From Malania oleifera (lineage: Eukaryota; Streptophyta; Magnoliopsida; Santalales; Ximeniaceae), in assembly GCF_029873635.1 (NCBI RefSeq), contig NC_080422.1, forward strand, positions 14,973,936-15,037,935: a DNA stretch of 64,000 nt. The letters run 5' to 3'. The number at the start of each line of letters is the position of its first letter. Position 1 is the first letter of the stretch. This document shows positions 9,480 to 22,500 of this stretch, in pieces. The notes under the pieces were generated by a model. That model saw only the letters and a program-made list of their open reading frames with translations, was not told the origin of the DNA and did no database searches. The translations under genes and the position numbers were made by a program.

Positions 9480-12400
9480 CTGTGTTGTGTTTTATGTATG
9501 CATCCTATGTTATCTACACATAGGAAATCAAAAGAAAAACACACATGCAGTCACTAATGGTACTTCTAAAATTTTCAGATGTGTTCAAGAAATTCAAGGG
9601 CAGTGATGGGAAGTTCAAGAAAGAACTAAGGAAGGATGTCAGAGGAATGTTGAGCTTGTACGAAGCAGCGCACTTGGGGATACAAGGAGAAGACATTCTG
9701 GAGGAAGCTGTGGGTTTCGTAAGTGGTCACTTGGAGGAGTGCGTGAAGAGTGGAATACTAGCAGGGCAACCTCAGCTGGGAAAACAAGTGAAGCATGCAC
9801 TAGAGCGGCCGCTGCACAAGACTATCACAAGGCTGGAGGCCTCCCACTTCATCTCTCTCTACGGACAAGATGAGTCTAGGAATGAAACATTGTTGAAATT
9901 TGCAGTGCTGGATTTCAACATGTTGCAGATACAACACCAAGAAGAACACTGTCACATCTCCAAGTAAGTTCCCAAAGAAAGAGAGAGAGTCCCAATAATT
10001 AGAGTATGAAACTTTTATGTTCATACTCTCATGCAAATAGTAAAGAAATTACCATTCAATGATATATTTGCACCAACTACTTTTACATGAGACACGCAAG
10101 ATTAGGTTCCACTCATAATAAGCATGATGTTAAAGGAAGTGTGACTTACTTGTTCAATGCTCAAGAGAGAGTCCCAATAATTAAAGTTTGAAATTTCTAT
10201 ATTTGTACTCTTGTACAAATTATAGAGGAGACTTGTCCCTTGATGTCCTTCCACCTATTGCTTTTAGATTTTGACACTTCTATGATCGTGTTCTCGTGCA
10301 AATGACAAAGGAAACTTGCCCCTTGATGTTGTCCTTGCACTTAATTACTGCTTTTATATGAGTCATATAGCGAGTGGATCTCACTCATGATAAGCATGAT
10401 ATTAAAAGAAGTAAGAGTCACAGTTTAGAGAGAGAGTGCCGATAATTAATTAAAGTTTGGGACTTTCTATATTCATGTTCTCATGCAAATTAAAAAGAAG
10501 ACTTGCCCCTTGATGCTATCCTTGCACCTACTACTTTGATATGAGACATGTAGCGAGTCACCCCCACTCTACGCAATAGGCAAGCATGGGGCAGGTCCCC
10601 TTGTCCCCACATAGTTTTTTATAATCTTAGATCTGAATCAAGATGGTAGTAGAATGATTATGGAGTAAGAGTTGAGCTACCTATCTAGTAAGGCAATGCG
10701 CCTCCAATGTGGAGACAGAGAGTACTCATATGAGATTTGGAACTCGTCAGTCATAGTTATGTATCATGTTAGTGTTTGGACCCGTTAAAGTAGTATGGAT
10801 TAGCAACTTTGTTCCTTAGTTTTTTCATTTCTCACTTAAAAAAATAAGTAAATAAGAAAGGACGAATTTCTTATTTCATTACTTGTTAGTTTTGGAATTT
10901 CAATACTAAACCCCCTTCACAAAAATGCTATATTAATAACTCACACAAGTGAAAATTATATATTGGTGTATATTGAGGGAATTATGCCACTTCAATATAT
11001 CCAAAGACTAACTTGTACAAATTTGTACGATCGATGGGTGAATTTGCAAATCTCATGAGAAAAAACTGCTTCTCGTAAAAAAATTATAAAAAAAACTACA
11101 TGACTTCAAGGCAAATAGAGCCTAATATAGGGTGTGGGTTGCTGTAGGTGGTGGGAAGATTTGGAGTTTCCTAAGAAGCTGCCCTACGCGAGGAATAGAG
11201 TGGTGGAATGCTACTTCTGGGCAGTTGGTACATATTATGAGCCTCATTTCTCCCTTGCACGACTCATCCTCACCAAAGTTATTGCCTTGGCCGTCATTTT
11301 GGACGACACCTATGATGCTTATGGCACCATTGATGAACTTCAACTTTACACCAATGCCATTCAAAGGTACCCGCCTTCATCTTTCTTTTATTTTCTCTTC
11401 TCTTCATTAAGTGGGTATCAATTCATTTATATGGCTAAATTGTGTAATGATTAATTTTCCTTAGGTGGGAAGTTGATGCCATTGATGGGCTACCAGATTA
11501 CATGAAGTTAAGCTATAGGGCTTTTCTAAATCTGTATAGAGAATTTGAGGAAGAGATGGCCAAACAAGGGAGATCCTATAGTGTCCACCACACCATTGAA
11601 GCAGTATGGCTTACATTCTTTTGATTTGTCTTAACTTTGAATTACGTTTGATTAAAATATCATTTTTGATAGTACTGAAGAAAAAAATACAATGAAAAAG
11701 TTGATTTATTTGTTATATTCTTTCCTTTCTTCACAAAACCCCTAAGTCAAACCAAACCTTAAAGTCTTCCTTAGAACTCAGAAAATATTCGACAGAAGAA
11801 AAAAAAATTATGAAAAGAATTTACCTTTTATTTTTTGTTAACAAGAAAAGTAAAAAATAAAATAAAATATACAGTAAGTAAATACATAATTTAAAAAAAT
11901 AAAAAATAAAAGTCTTTATCAAATGGTAAATGGAGATAATATGAACAAGCAGGTGAAGGAGGTGGCAAAAGGATACTATGTGGAGGCCAAGTGGATGAAC
12001 GAGAAGTATGTACCAACATTTGAGGAGTACATGGGCAACGCCCTAACCACCGCAGGTTATCGCATGGTCATAACGGCATCGTTTATCGGGATGGGGGAGC
12101 TTGCCACAGAGGCTGCCTTTCATTGGATCAACACCAAGCCTAAAATCATCACTGCTTCAGATATCATTAGCCGTCTCATGGATGACATTGCCAGCCACCA
12201 CGTGAGTCAGTTTTCCTATCTTATTTTTCAAAATTACAATCATACATACAACATTAAGTTTTACTTTACATGCATTTATCTTCAACCTATTTACAAAACA
12301 TATCCTCTTAACTTTTGATTAATACACACTATTATGTAGTTTGAGCAAGAGAGAGGACATGTTGCCTCTAGCGTTGAGTGCTACATGAAGCAATATGGGG

Positions 12401-12633
12401 TCTTAGAAGAAGAGGTAAAAGTTGAGCTTCGAAAGAGGATTTCAAATGCATGGAAGGATGTCAATGAGGAATGCCTTAGGCCAACAGCCATTCCAAGGCC
12501 TCTCATTGTTCGAATCCTAAATCTCACTCAAGCCAGTGATGTTATTTACAGGTACGATGATGGATTCACAAATGCTGAAAGAGTTCTCAAAGATTATATT
12601 GAGTCGTTGTTCATCCATCCCATGCCTATATAA
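8617..12633 (+). CDS. TPS: Sesquiterpene synthase, TPS-a subfamily, seven exons, 573 aa
   Basis: A class I terpene cyclase that ionises farnesyl diphosphate with Mg2+ and cyclises it, most likely in the cytosol because no plastid transit peptide is seen. Exons: 8617-8760, 9117-9408, 9579-9963, 11148-11366, 11465-11603, 11953-12201 and 12340-12633. All introns are GT-AG and the frame stays open throughout. Exons 4, 5 and 6 are 219, 139 and 249 nt, the usual sizes in this subfamily. Motifs: RP(x9)W at residues 25-36 in place of RRx8W, as in many TPS-a; RNR at 289-291; DDTYD at 326-330, binding Mg2+; and the second metal site DDIASHHFE at 470-478. Length is normal (550-580). The start is the first ATG of the exon. 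The product cannot be predicted. No defect is seen, so the gene is probably functional. Confidence 0.93.
9430..9475. repeat. CT microsatellite in terpene synthase intron 2
   Basis: About 23 CT units start 20 bp after the exon 2 donor. It is a likely length polymorphism between individuals. Confidence 0.9.
9980..10600. repeat. About three degenerate direct repeats in terpene synthase intron 3
   Basis: A unit of roughly 200 bp recurs. It begins with GAGAGAGTCCCAATAATTA and contains TCATGCAAATNANAAAG, TTGCCCCTTGATG, TGCACCTACTACTTTTATATGAGACA and TCACTCATAATAAGCATGATATTAAA. Copies start near 9984, 10166 and 10425; the middle one is partly duplicated. They account for about half of the 1.18 kb intron. 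No coding content is seen. Confidence 0.65.
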
Positions 12634-12776
12634 GCAAGTTTGAGTTTTAGATCTCTTTACCTCTATAGTTACAAATAGTTGTAAGATCCGAGTGCAAGAA
12701 TAGGGCTTTATTATTATTTTTATTTCCATTTTCTTGTATGTTTCTTCCTCTAAGGATCCATTTGTTGGTCCTTAGC

Positions 12777-12788
12777 AATAAAAATAAA
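12777..12788 (+). terminator. Polyadenylation signals of the terpene synthase gene
   Basis: AATAAA at 12777-12782, with overlapping AAATAAA copies just after, lies about 145 bp downstream of the stop codon. This is a usual 3' UTR length in plants. Confidence 0.55.
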
Positions 12789-12942
12789 ATAAATAGTTGT
12801 GATGTTTCGTTTACAATTACACTCAAATTCTATATAAGGTAAATTTTTTAAATGTTTATTGAGAGAGAACCTTGGGTTCTGCCTTCTATCAAAGCATAAC
12901 TTTTAGAAGGCTAAATTTAGTTGACGGGCAAACCCAATGCAA

Positions 12943-13440
12943 CACTACAAGAAATCCAGCTTTCACCAGTTGTTTCAATCATTGATCGGTATATGCATCG
13001 CCAATGGTTACTAAAATCGCATGGTATAATTAATAAAATTGCTGGCATATAACAATCAGTAAAACCTTTTGCTGGTTTCTTTTTAAAATCATTGTAACAG
13101 TTCTTATATCCAATAGTTATAAAGACCACTGGTGAAAGGTTTTCACAACCACTGGTATGTGGCCAATTCTAACATTGATATAGTTGTAAGAAGACTGCTA
13201 CTCAAAGTAAAGAAATGGTTGGTATATGTTTATAAAACCGCTTGTAAATGGTATTAAAACCGCTAGTATATGTTATTAAAATCGCTGGTATATGTCATTA
13301 AAAATGTTGGTATATGTCACCAAAACTGCTAGTAGATATCTACAAAACCACTTGTATATTACATTAAAACTGATTATGTATAGGGCATTAAACTGCTAGC
13401 ATAAATTATTAAAACCGCTAGCATAGATTATTTAACCTGG
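12943..13440 (+). mobile_element. One end of a CACTA-like transposon with subterminal repeat array
   Basis: CACTACAAGAAATCC at 12943 matches the terminus of plant CACTA elements. An inverted pair follows: CTTTCACCAGT near 12960 and ACTGGTGAAAG near 13129. From about 13229 to 13430 there are some nine degenerate copies of a 22-bp unit of the form AAAACCGCTAGTATATGTNATT. Subterminal repeats of this size are what CACTA transposases bind. No matching opposite end (GTAGTG) was found within the next kilobase, so the element is truncated or its other end is beyond later insertions. Confidence 0.55.
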
Positions 13441-14252
13441 AAATTGACTTTATGTTACGAACCTATAAATTAAAATGATGAGCAGTATTTTTTTGTTCCA
13501 TTGATCAACTTGTACAATTAAAAATTAATTATATCTAACACTCTTTTTGTACCGTTTATTCACAAAAAGATTTTCAATTCCTGCAAATATATAATATAGT
13601 TAAAAAGTGTACATACAATTATGGTAAACACAAATATAGTCTCAACATCCATATAATCAAAGATCCCAAAACATGAAATGAACATTTTTAAACATAAACC
13701 ATCATATACAAAAATAAGAAAAAAATTAAATTGTATGACAACATGTTCTTCAAAATTTAAAGATTTTTGGTTAAACACTAAGAAGACCCGATTTCCTAAA
13801 AACTAATTGAATGAGTTCCAAATAGCTAGATAAAGCAACCACCTATAGTCTTGTGCAAAAAAAAAAAAAAATGCTTCCAAATACTTTTACAAAACTAATC
13901 AAGTGCTTTAAAATGCTTTTCCAACTCTCCTCTTCTCCAAAACTAATCAAGTACTTCAAAATGCTTATCTAATTCTCTTCTTCTCCAAAACTAATGAAGT
14001 GCTTCAAAATGGTTCTCCAATTCTCTTCTCTTTACATAACAAAAAACAAAACATGAGATAATATACTTGTTACAATAGAATATTCATCGATTTACTTTAG
14101 GAAAAAAAAAACCTCAGAAAATACCAATCTCCAAAGCAACTTAAAGTTGCATCCTTTGCCATTTTCACTACTTGTAATATGTGGAGGAAAATAAGAAAAG
14201 GCATGTGACTAGCATATAAAATAATAGTATATGATAGTTTAAAGACAAAGTT
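13441..14252. other. AT-rich region without a gene
   Basis: The stretch includes three or four imperfect repeats of CTCTTCTCCAAAACTAATNAAGTGCTTCAAAATGC (about 13870-14030), and no protein motif. It may be the interior of the CACTA-like element to its left. Confidence 0.4.
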
Positions 14253-14605
14253 TGTCGAGATATGGATCGTATAATGAAAATGCACAGCAGAATAAACAAC
14301 AAGAAATAAATAACACAACCAAAAAGAACAACAATACAAAGATTTACGTGGTTCGGTAAAGCCTACATCCACGGAAGCAAAAGGCACACAAATTTCTCAA
14401 TGGAAATCACAATATACACAATACACTTCAATAATGATCACTCTTGGTATTGTCTCAATTCAGAGCTCTCGTCGATGAACCATTGTTGTACCCTCATCGA
14501 CAAACATAGGGCATTCATCGACGAGCTCTATTGTGCTGTCTCTTCATGTTTTTCCCTCCTCTTTATTTACTTACAAAAACTGAAGTATAAGAGCCACAAA
14601 CAACA
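14253..14605 (-). mobile_element. 3' LTR of Ty1/copia element (antisense)
   Basis: On the minus strand, CACCAAGGTAGAG (a purine-rich tract) is followed at 14605 by TGTTGTTTGTGG, the LTR start. It ends CATATCTCGACA at 14253 and is about 353 bp. It has the signature GTGGATGTAGGC...GAACCACGTAAATC common in plant copia LTRs, and three TCGTCGACGA-like palindromes (14466-14541). It aligns in layout with the copia LTR at 47430-47995. Confidence 0.65.
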
Positions 14606-14710
14606 AACTCTACCTTGGTGATTATACACCCTTTAGAAGAATCCCAAAAATCATGAACTGCTCCATCTTGAACTTTTAAAAATGCTAGGTTTGGGCTTGC
14701 CTCCCTTCTA

Positions 14711-17096
14711 TTACTCAGAGACATGGAGTAAGTCCAAGCAATGCTTGAACTTCTCTAAAGTAACTGATTTGGTTAGAATATCTGCTGCATTATTAGATGT
14801 CTGAATTTTCCCTAACACAAGTTCACTCGAAGCAATCAATTCCTGAACTCTATAAAACCTCACATCAATGTGCTTGGTTCTAGCATGGTATACCTGATTT
14901 TTTGCCAAGTAAATGGCACTCTGATTGTCACAATGCAGCACCACACCATCTTGTTGTAATCCCATCTCTCTGACCAAACAAGTAAGCCATAAGGCTTCCT
15001 TTACAGTTTCGACAACTGCCATATACTCCGCCTCAGTCATGGACAATGCAACTAGAGACTGTACAATGGATCTCCAATATGTCGGTCCTCTTACAAGGGT
15101 AAACACATATCCCATTGTAGACCTTCTGTCATCCATATCTCCAACATAATCTACAACAACAAACCTCATAACTTAAGGACAATCCTGTTGCTTGCTGAAC
15201 ATCATGCCATATCCCAATGTATCCCACAAGTATTTAAATATCCATTTGACAGCTTCCTAATGCCACCTTCCTAGATTAGAGAGGAACTTGCTCACCACGC
15301 TTATCGCATGAGCCAAATTTGGTCTTGTACATTCCATAACATACATTAAACTCCCTACAGCACTAGCATAGGGGACCTTTGATATATCTCGGATTTCCTC
15401 ATCTGAACTTGGACAATCTGTAATAGACAATTTGAAATGATTCGCTTGAAGAGTATACACCGGTCTCACATCAGCCATGCTAAACCTCTCCAATACCTTC
15501 TGCACATAATCGCCCTGAGATTGCCATAATCTCCCTGCAGTTCTGTCTCCCCGAATCTCCATTCCAAGTATTTTCTTGGCTAAACCAAGATACTTCATGT
15601 CAAATTCATTATGCAACCGGTCCTTTAACTGATTCACCTCAGTTAAATCCTTTGCAGCTATCAACATGTTATCGACGTACAATAACAAGAAACTAAGAGA
15701 ACCATCCCCAAATTTATTCACATAAATGCAACAATCATACTCACACCGTTTGTAGCCAATCTTCATCATGTACCAATCAAACCTTTTATATCGTTGCCTT
15801 GGAGACTATTTCAACCCATAAAGAGATTTCTTCAACCTACAAAAAAAATTTTCTTTTCCTAGTTCAAGGACTCCCTCCAGTTGTACCATGTAAATTTGTT
15901 CCTCCAAGTCACCGTTAAGAAATGTTGTCTTCACGTCCATTTGTTCCAAATGAAGATCAAAATGAGCTACCAACCCCAACATAATTCTAATAGAAGTATG
16001 TCGGACCACTAGGGAAAAGATCTCATCATAATCTATTCCCTTATTTTGTAAGTATGCTTTTGCCCCCAACCGTGCCTTGAATTTCTCTCCATCCTTTTCT
16101 AAAATTGCCTCCTTCTTCCTATACACCCATTTGCAACCTATCGGTCTCTTCCCATTTGGACGCTCCACCAATTCCCATGTTTTGTTCTTATGCAGTGATT
16201 CCATTTCTTCAATCATTGCTCCCATCCACCTATCTTTCTCCTGGTTGTGCACTAACTCTTGAAAAGTACTTGGATCATTGTAACAAGTAAGGAAAGCATA
16301 AGATAGTAACTCATCAAAACCATACCTTGATGAAGGTCTAATAGTGCATCCGGATCTCTGTATAAGATTATAGTCGACTTGTTGGTTTCCTAAGCTAGAG
16401 CTCCTTGCAACTGTAGGACCATGATCATTTTCGTTGCCCTGAACTTCTATCTCCACCTGCATAATTTGTTCATCACTGCCCCAACTTTCTAGCTCCTGTT
16501 TCTATTCATCAAACTCTTAAGTACACTTCACCATAACCTTCTCACTAAAGACTACATCTCTACTGATCACCACCTTATTTTCCAATGGATCCCACAACTT
16601 ATACCCCTTCACACCCTCTAGACATCTTAAAAAGATGCAACAATGAGACTTCGGGTCAAGCTTAGACCTCTCCTCACTAGACACGTGGACATAGGCTGGA
16701 CACCTGAATACCTTCAATTCAGAGTAGTCTACTGCATTTCCCATCCAAACCTCTTCTGCCACTTTACGCGCTAGTGATGCCCTTGGTGATCGGTTAACTA
16801 GAAAACAAGCAATACTAACTGCCTCGGCCAAAAGTTCTTCAGTAGCCCTGCATGCAATCTGAGACACCGAGCCCTATTAGCAAGAGTGTGGTTCATCCGT
16901 TCTACCGCACTATTTTTCTGAGGTGTCCAGCGAACTGCAAAATGTCTCTTGATGCCCTACTTAGCACAAAACTCCATAAATTGAGAATTGGCATACTCGG
17001 TTCCATTATCTGACCTGAAGTATTTGATTCCCCTCCCTGTTAGGTTTTCCACTTCAGCTTTCCAAATCTTAAACTTGACAAACTTACTAGATTCAT
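14711..17096 (-). pseudogene. Ty1/copia pol (integrase, RT, RNase H), broken and 5'-truncated
   Basis: Reading leftwards on the minus strand: part of the integrase core (17096-16517; YFRSDNGTEYANSQFMEF, NRSPRASL, KVFRCPAYVHV), reverse transcriptase (16462-15257; WKWV-type segment PIGCKWVYRKK, MDVKTTFLNGDL, KSLYGLK, LLLYVDNMLIA) and RNase H (15169-14711; DRRSTMGYVF, STEAEY-type MTEAEYMAV, DNQSAIYLAKN, ADILTKS). Stops and frameshifts at about 16956, 16870, 16500, 15800, 15256 and 15170 break it into five readings. The catalytic YVDD is YVDN, which should abolish polymerase activity. The integrase is cut at 17096 by the gypsy element B; gag, protease and the rest of integrase are not found on the far side. 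Confidence 0.88.
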
Positions 17097-18844
17097 TGTA
17101 ATGACGCGAAGTATAATGGTATTTAAATAATACAAAATGTAACATAATATATGGAAAAGTCAACCCGAACCCGTAGGTAACGGGGACACCTATCAATCAC
17201 AGCGGAAACCTAAGCAGCAGCAAGCATAAAATCTAACACATCCATCCATAAAGCATAATACCAGAGTTTACTACAACATCATATAACTGTATTTATATAC
17301 ATTCTCATAAGCATCAAAATGACTCTAGGGTCAAACACAAAATAATATTGGCCCTAGTACAAAATCTTACCCTCCTAGCGGGGTAATATTACTGACTCAA
17401 CGGTGGCTATCTCCCACCGGTTACTCTGGGTCTCTTGAAAAATATATTAATGTTGGGGGTGAGATACTTCTCAGTAAGGGAAAATAAACTAAATACAGTT
17501 GTGTGGCAACATGAACATTTAATGCAACTATACATATACAGTATATTTCATATATTGGTAAACATCCATCATAACATATTGGATTCTCATATACTTTCAT
17601 ATTCATTAATAAATCACAACGTACATAAAATATCTGTTATAACTGATAATACTGAAAACATACCAGGATGAATAGCTAGCTAATGTCATGTATTACCCCC
17701 CATGATGGGTTGTGCAGCCCGAAGGCGGAACCCGACAATGGCTGGCCGACCACTGCCGAATCAAATATGTTTGTAAGTACGATGGGCCTGCGGCACACTG
17801 GTCCGGACTGCCACATGGACGTCCACACTCTATTGAAAGCCGCATCGACTATCCATCTTCGAACCCTCGTGGGGTGTTTAGCACTAATCTGAACATAGAT
17901 ATCTGATCTATATAGCTACGGTACCGAGCTCCTGAACTAAACTAAACTAACATCCGGGTTCTGATAACATATAATACATGATTATATAACATCTTTCATA
18001 ATTACGGCCTCGTGCCGAATATATCATAAATACAGCCTAATGCCATTCATACGTAAATACGACCTCCCGCCGAACTCATACATAAATACGGCCGCATGCC
18101 GATATGGCCTTGGGCCAAAATCATACATAAATACGGCCTCGTGCCGATACGGCCTTGCAACGAAATCATACATTTATACGTCATTCTGAAAGTAATCATT
18201 TAATCATATATTTGTCAGAATCATAATGTACTGTATACTTTCATAATTTCTCAAATCATACTGCATTCATAACATCATCACATCATGCTATTCTTCCATG
18301 TAAAAGAATATTCATGCCACACATTTGTTGTATACAATCATACATTGCATTTTAAAATCATACTTTCTGGCATCTCATACATACATACATACATACATAT
18401 ATATACATATACATTTCAACATATAGCAGTATTTTCGCAAACGTACGTTTCCTTCGTAATATACAGATATAATATATGCTTTTCCTGAAAATAACCTTTC
18501 TCATAAATAACAATAATTTGAAAGAAAGTAACTGCTTTAGTTTATTCACTTACCTGACTACTGAGAAAAGCCCCTATAAACTCTAATTTCACACCCGTAG
18601 GGTTTCCTGATCAATACCCTAAAACTGAAAACTTCCAGTATTAAATTTCAGTATTTCTACCTGTACATCATTTCCTATAACTACCATAAGATCAAATTTG
18701 GCTTAAAAAGCCTTACCTCAACTCAGGGATGATTTCCAACTTGCTTTCACCAAAGATCCGCTCCGGCAGATTTGGAAAGAACCTCCCCAAGAGCGTCGTG
18801 GTGACTTCGGATTGTCGATCCGGCGTAAAACTGGCCCAAAAATG

Positions 18845-18891
<47 letters not shown>

Positions 18892-19259
18892 TTTCTTAGT
18901 TGAGGTAAAGAAAATCTGGATTCTTCAATTTATAGAACTAGATTTTTCGACGAGCCACGTCATTTGTCGACGAATCCTTCAATAATTTCGTTGACGAAAT
19001 TCAGTCCTCGTCCAAGAAATTCAGTCGGTTCAAACTCTCTTGATATTTCTTCATCAATGAAATTTAGTCTTCGTCGACGAATTCTCTTAAGCCCTCGTCG
19101 ATGAATCCCCTGTATTTCATCGACGAAGCCCTGATGCCTCCCTTTGGTTTTTCCTTCCAAAATGTAATGTCGTCGACGAAGTCGACTTCCTCCTCCTGTT
19201 ACCGTTTCCATTTCTCCTCCTCTTATTATTTAAATTCCATTATTATTCGGGTTGTTACA
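17097..19259 (-). mobile_element. 3' LTR of element B
   Basis: About 2.16 kb. In sense orientation it starts at 19259 with TGTAACAACCCG and has nine TCGTCGACGA-like palindromes (18946-19190), a TATA box (about 18926-18936, CTATAAATTG), a CT tract (18849-18889) and a donor TTGAG|GTAAGGC near 18715. A minisatellite of ATACGGCCTCGTGCCGA-type units follows (18003-18175), and then the conserved block (17456-17508). The last 30 bp at 17097-17130 differ from the other LTR. Confidence 0.85.
18003..18175. repeat. Minisatellite in element B LTR
   Basis: About six units alternate 17 bp (ACGGCCTCGTGCCGAT) and about 33 bp (with CATACATAAAT between them). The homologous array is at about 25212-25385 in the other LTR. 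Confidence 0.75.
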
Positions 19260-19513
19260 TTCTCCCCTCCTTATAAAATTTCGTCCTCGAAATTTACTAT
19301 TCACATAATTCATCATCCCTTATTAGACAAAATGGTCTACTTATTTTATTACTTACCCTCACTTATGGCGGAGGAATACCATGGTTACATTCTAAGTCTT
19401 GGGAGATTACATATACACAAGAAAAGTTCTCCCAACACTAAAATGATACACTAATTAAATGATTACATGTACCTGCAAAAGAAATATAACTTAACTACTT
19501 ACATTTTACCGAA

Positions 19514-22500
19514 TCAAATTTCTAGGACTAGATGTGGATACTTCTGCCTCATCTGCTCCTCGGATTCCCAAGAAGCCTCTTCTACCGCATGATTCCTCCA
19601 CAAAACTTTTACCTGAGGAATCTTCTTGTTACGTAACTCTTGTACTTTCCTATCCAGAATCTGTACTGGTACCTCCTCATACACCAGTGAATCACTAAGT
19701 TCTAATTCATCATAACTGATGATATGAGAAGGATCGGTGACGTATTTCCTTAACATAGCAACATGGAATATATCGTGGATCCTAAACAACACAGGTGATA
19801 AAGCTAGCCTGTAGGCTACCGGACCCACTTTATCTAGAATCTCAAATGAACCAATAAACTTAGGACTAAGTTTACCCTTATTCCCAAATGGTATAACCCC
19901 TTTCAACGGAGCTATCTTCAAAAACACATTATTACCCACATCAAACTCCAAATTCCTACGGCGATGGTCGGCATAACTCTTTTGTCGGCTCTGAGCTGCA
20001 CTAATTCTTTCCCTGATGAGCCGAACCTTATCGTATGCCTATTGTACCAACTCTGGTCCCACAACTCGCCGCTCACCCATCTCATCCCAATACAAAGGAG
20101 ATCGACATCTCCTACCATATAGTGCCTCAAATGGTGTCATGCCAATACTGGATTGGTAACTATTATTATACGCGAATTCCACCAGTGGCATGAACTGAGT
20201 CCAGCTACCCCCAGGGTCTAAAACACATGCTCAGAGCATATCTTATAGTGTCTGTATCGTCCTCTTAGTCTGTCCGTCTAGCTGAGGATGGAATGCCGTA
20301 CTAAATGATAACTGAGACCCCAAAGCCTCCTGCAAGCTCCTCCAAAATCGTGACCTGAATTACGGGGCTCGATCTAACACAATAGATACAAGCACCCCAT
20401 GAGAACAAACTATCTCTTAGACGTAAATCTCTGCCAATCGGCTAAGGGAATAGCTGATCTTGATAGGGAGAAAATGGGCACACTTAGTCAATCAATCTAC
20501 TATCACCCAAATCGCATTCTGATCATGTGATGTCGATGGCAGCCCTGAAACAAAGTCCATGGATATATGATCTCACTTCCACTCTGGGACAAATAGCGGC
20601 TGCAACAGACCTGCTGGTCTCTGGTGCTCAGTTTTTACCTGCTGGCACGTCAAGTACTGGGCTACATACTCGGCAATCTCCCTCTTCATTTCACTCCACC
20701 AATAAAACTCTCGCAGATCCCTGTACATTTTCGTACTGCCGGGATAAACTGTATACAAAGATCTGTGAGCCTCATCTAAAATAGTCTTCCTGATGTCAGC
20801 ATCATCGGGAACATATAGTCTGGAACGGAACCATAAAGCTTCGTCATCTAAAATGCAGAATTCCTCTCCCTGACTATTCTGCACTCTATCCATTACCTCT
20901 ACTAGTTCTGGATCTTCTTTTTGGGCGGCTTTAATTCTTTCCTACAGAGTAGGCTGTACCACCAAGCTGGCGATACATACTGGAGTATTAGTCTCTATCA
21001 ACTCAATGCCGAGTCTCTCTAGATCCATCATAATCGTACGCTGGATCTTCATAGCTGTCAACGCTGATACTCCAGACTTCCTGCTCAATGCATCAGCTAC
21101 CACGTTTGCTTTCCCTGGGTGGTAACTGATAGTACAGTCAAAATCTTTAATCAACTCTAACCACCTTCTCTGTCTCATATTCAATTCCTTCTGGGTGAAG
21201 AAATACTTTAGACTCTTGTGGTCAGAGAAAATCTCTCACTGCTCACCGTACAAATAATGCTTCCAAATTTTTAATGTGTGTACCACTGCAGTCAACTCAA
21301 GGTTGTGGGTAGGGTAGTTCTTTTCATATTCTTTCAACTATCTAGACGCATACACCACTACCCTGCCATGCTGCATCAACACACAGCCAAGTCCCTTCAA
21401 GGACGCATCGCTGTAGATAATATAACCCTCACCCCCAGATGGAATGATCAATACAGGCATTGTGACTAACCTCTGCTTTAGCTCCTGAAAAATCTGCTCA
21501 CAGCTGTCGTTCCATTCAAATCTAGCAATCTTCTTCGTTAGTCATGTCAGAAGCCCCGATAAAGTTGAGAACCCCTCGACAAAACTACAATAATAACCGG
21601 CTAACCCCAAGAAACTCCTAATCTCCTGAACATTCCTCGGTCTAGCCCAGTTCACCATCGCCTCAATCTTACAGGGATCTACAGAAAATCCGTCTCCTGA
21701 AATAACATGCCCCAAAAATACAACTTCCTCAAGCCAAAAGTCACATTTTCTAAATTTGGCTTACAATTTCTTCTCTCTAAGCATCTACAAAACCCGCCTC
21801 AAATGTATCTCATGCTCCTCATAGCTCCTCGAATAAACCAGTACATCATTAATAAAAACAACTACAAACTGATTTTAAGTATGGATGAAAAATCTTATTC
21901 ATCAAATCCATAAATATCGCAGGAGCATTCGTTAGACCAAATGGCATAACAAGAAACTCGTAATGCCCATACCTGGTCCTAAAAGTCATCTTCGATACAT
22001 CTTCCGCTCTCACCTTTACCTGATGATAGCCTGATTTAAGATCGATCTTGGAATACACTCGTGTACCCTGGAGTTGATCGAACAAATCATCGATACAGGG
22101 TAAAGGATACTTGTTCTCAAATGGTGACTTTATTAATTTCTCTGTAATCTATGCGCATCCTCATAGACTCGTCCTTCTTCTTTACAAATAGCACTGGAGC
22201 TCCCCACGGCGATACACTAGGTTGTATGAAGTCCTTATCAAGTAAATCCTGCAACTCGTCTTTCAATTCTGCCGACTCTTCCGGCGCCATTCTATACGGT
22301 GCTTTAGAAATAGGTGTTGTACCTGGAAGTAGATCAATGGGAAAATCTACTTCACGATCAGGCGAAAAACCTGGTAATTCATCTGGAAACACTTTTGTAA
22401 ATTCTTTCACTACAGGCGTATTAATAAGTTTCAATTCATTTTTTGACATTTCTTTCACAAAAGCCATGAATCCTAGATAGCCATTCTGAAGCAGTCTCCT

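Noticed and set aside
9117-9963. Frameshift or missing exon in the terpene synthase because intron 3 is long
   Set aside because: Joining the seven exons keeps the frame, and the exon sizes match the normal TPS-a pattern; nothing is missing.
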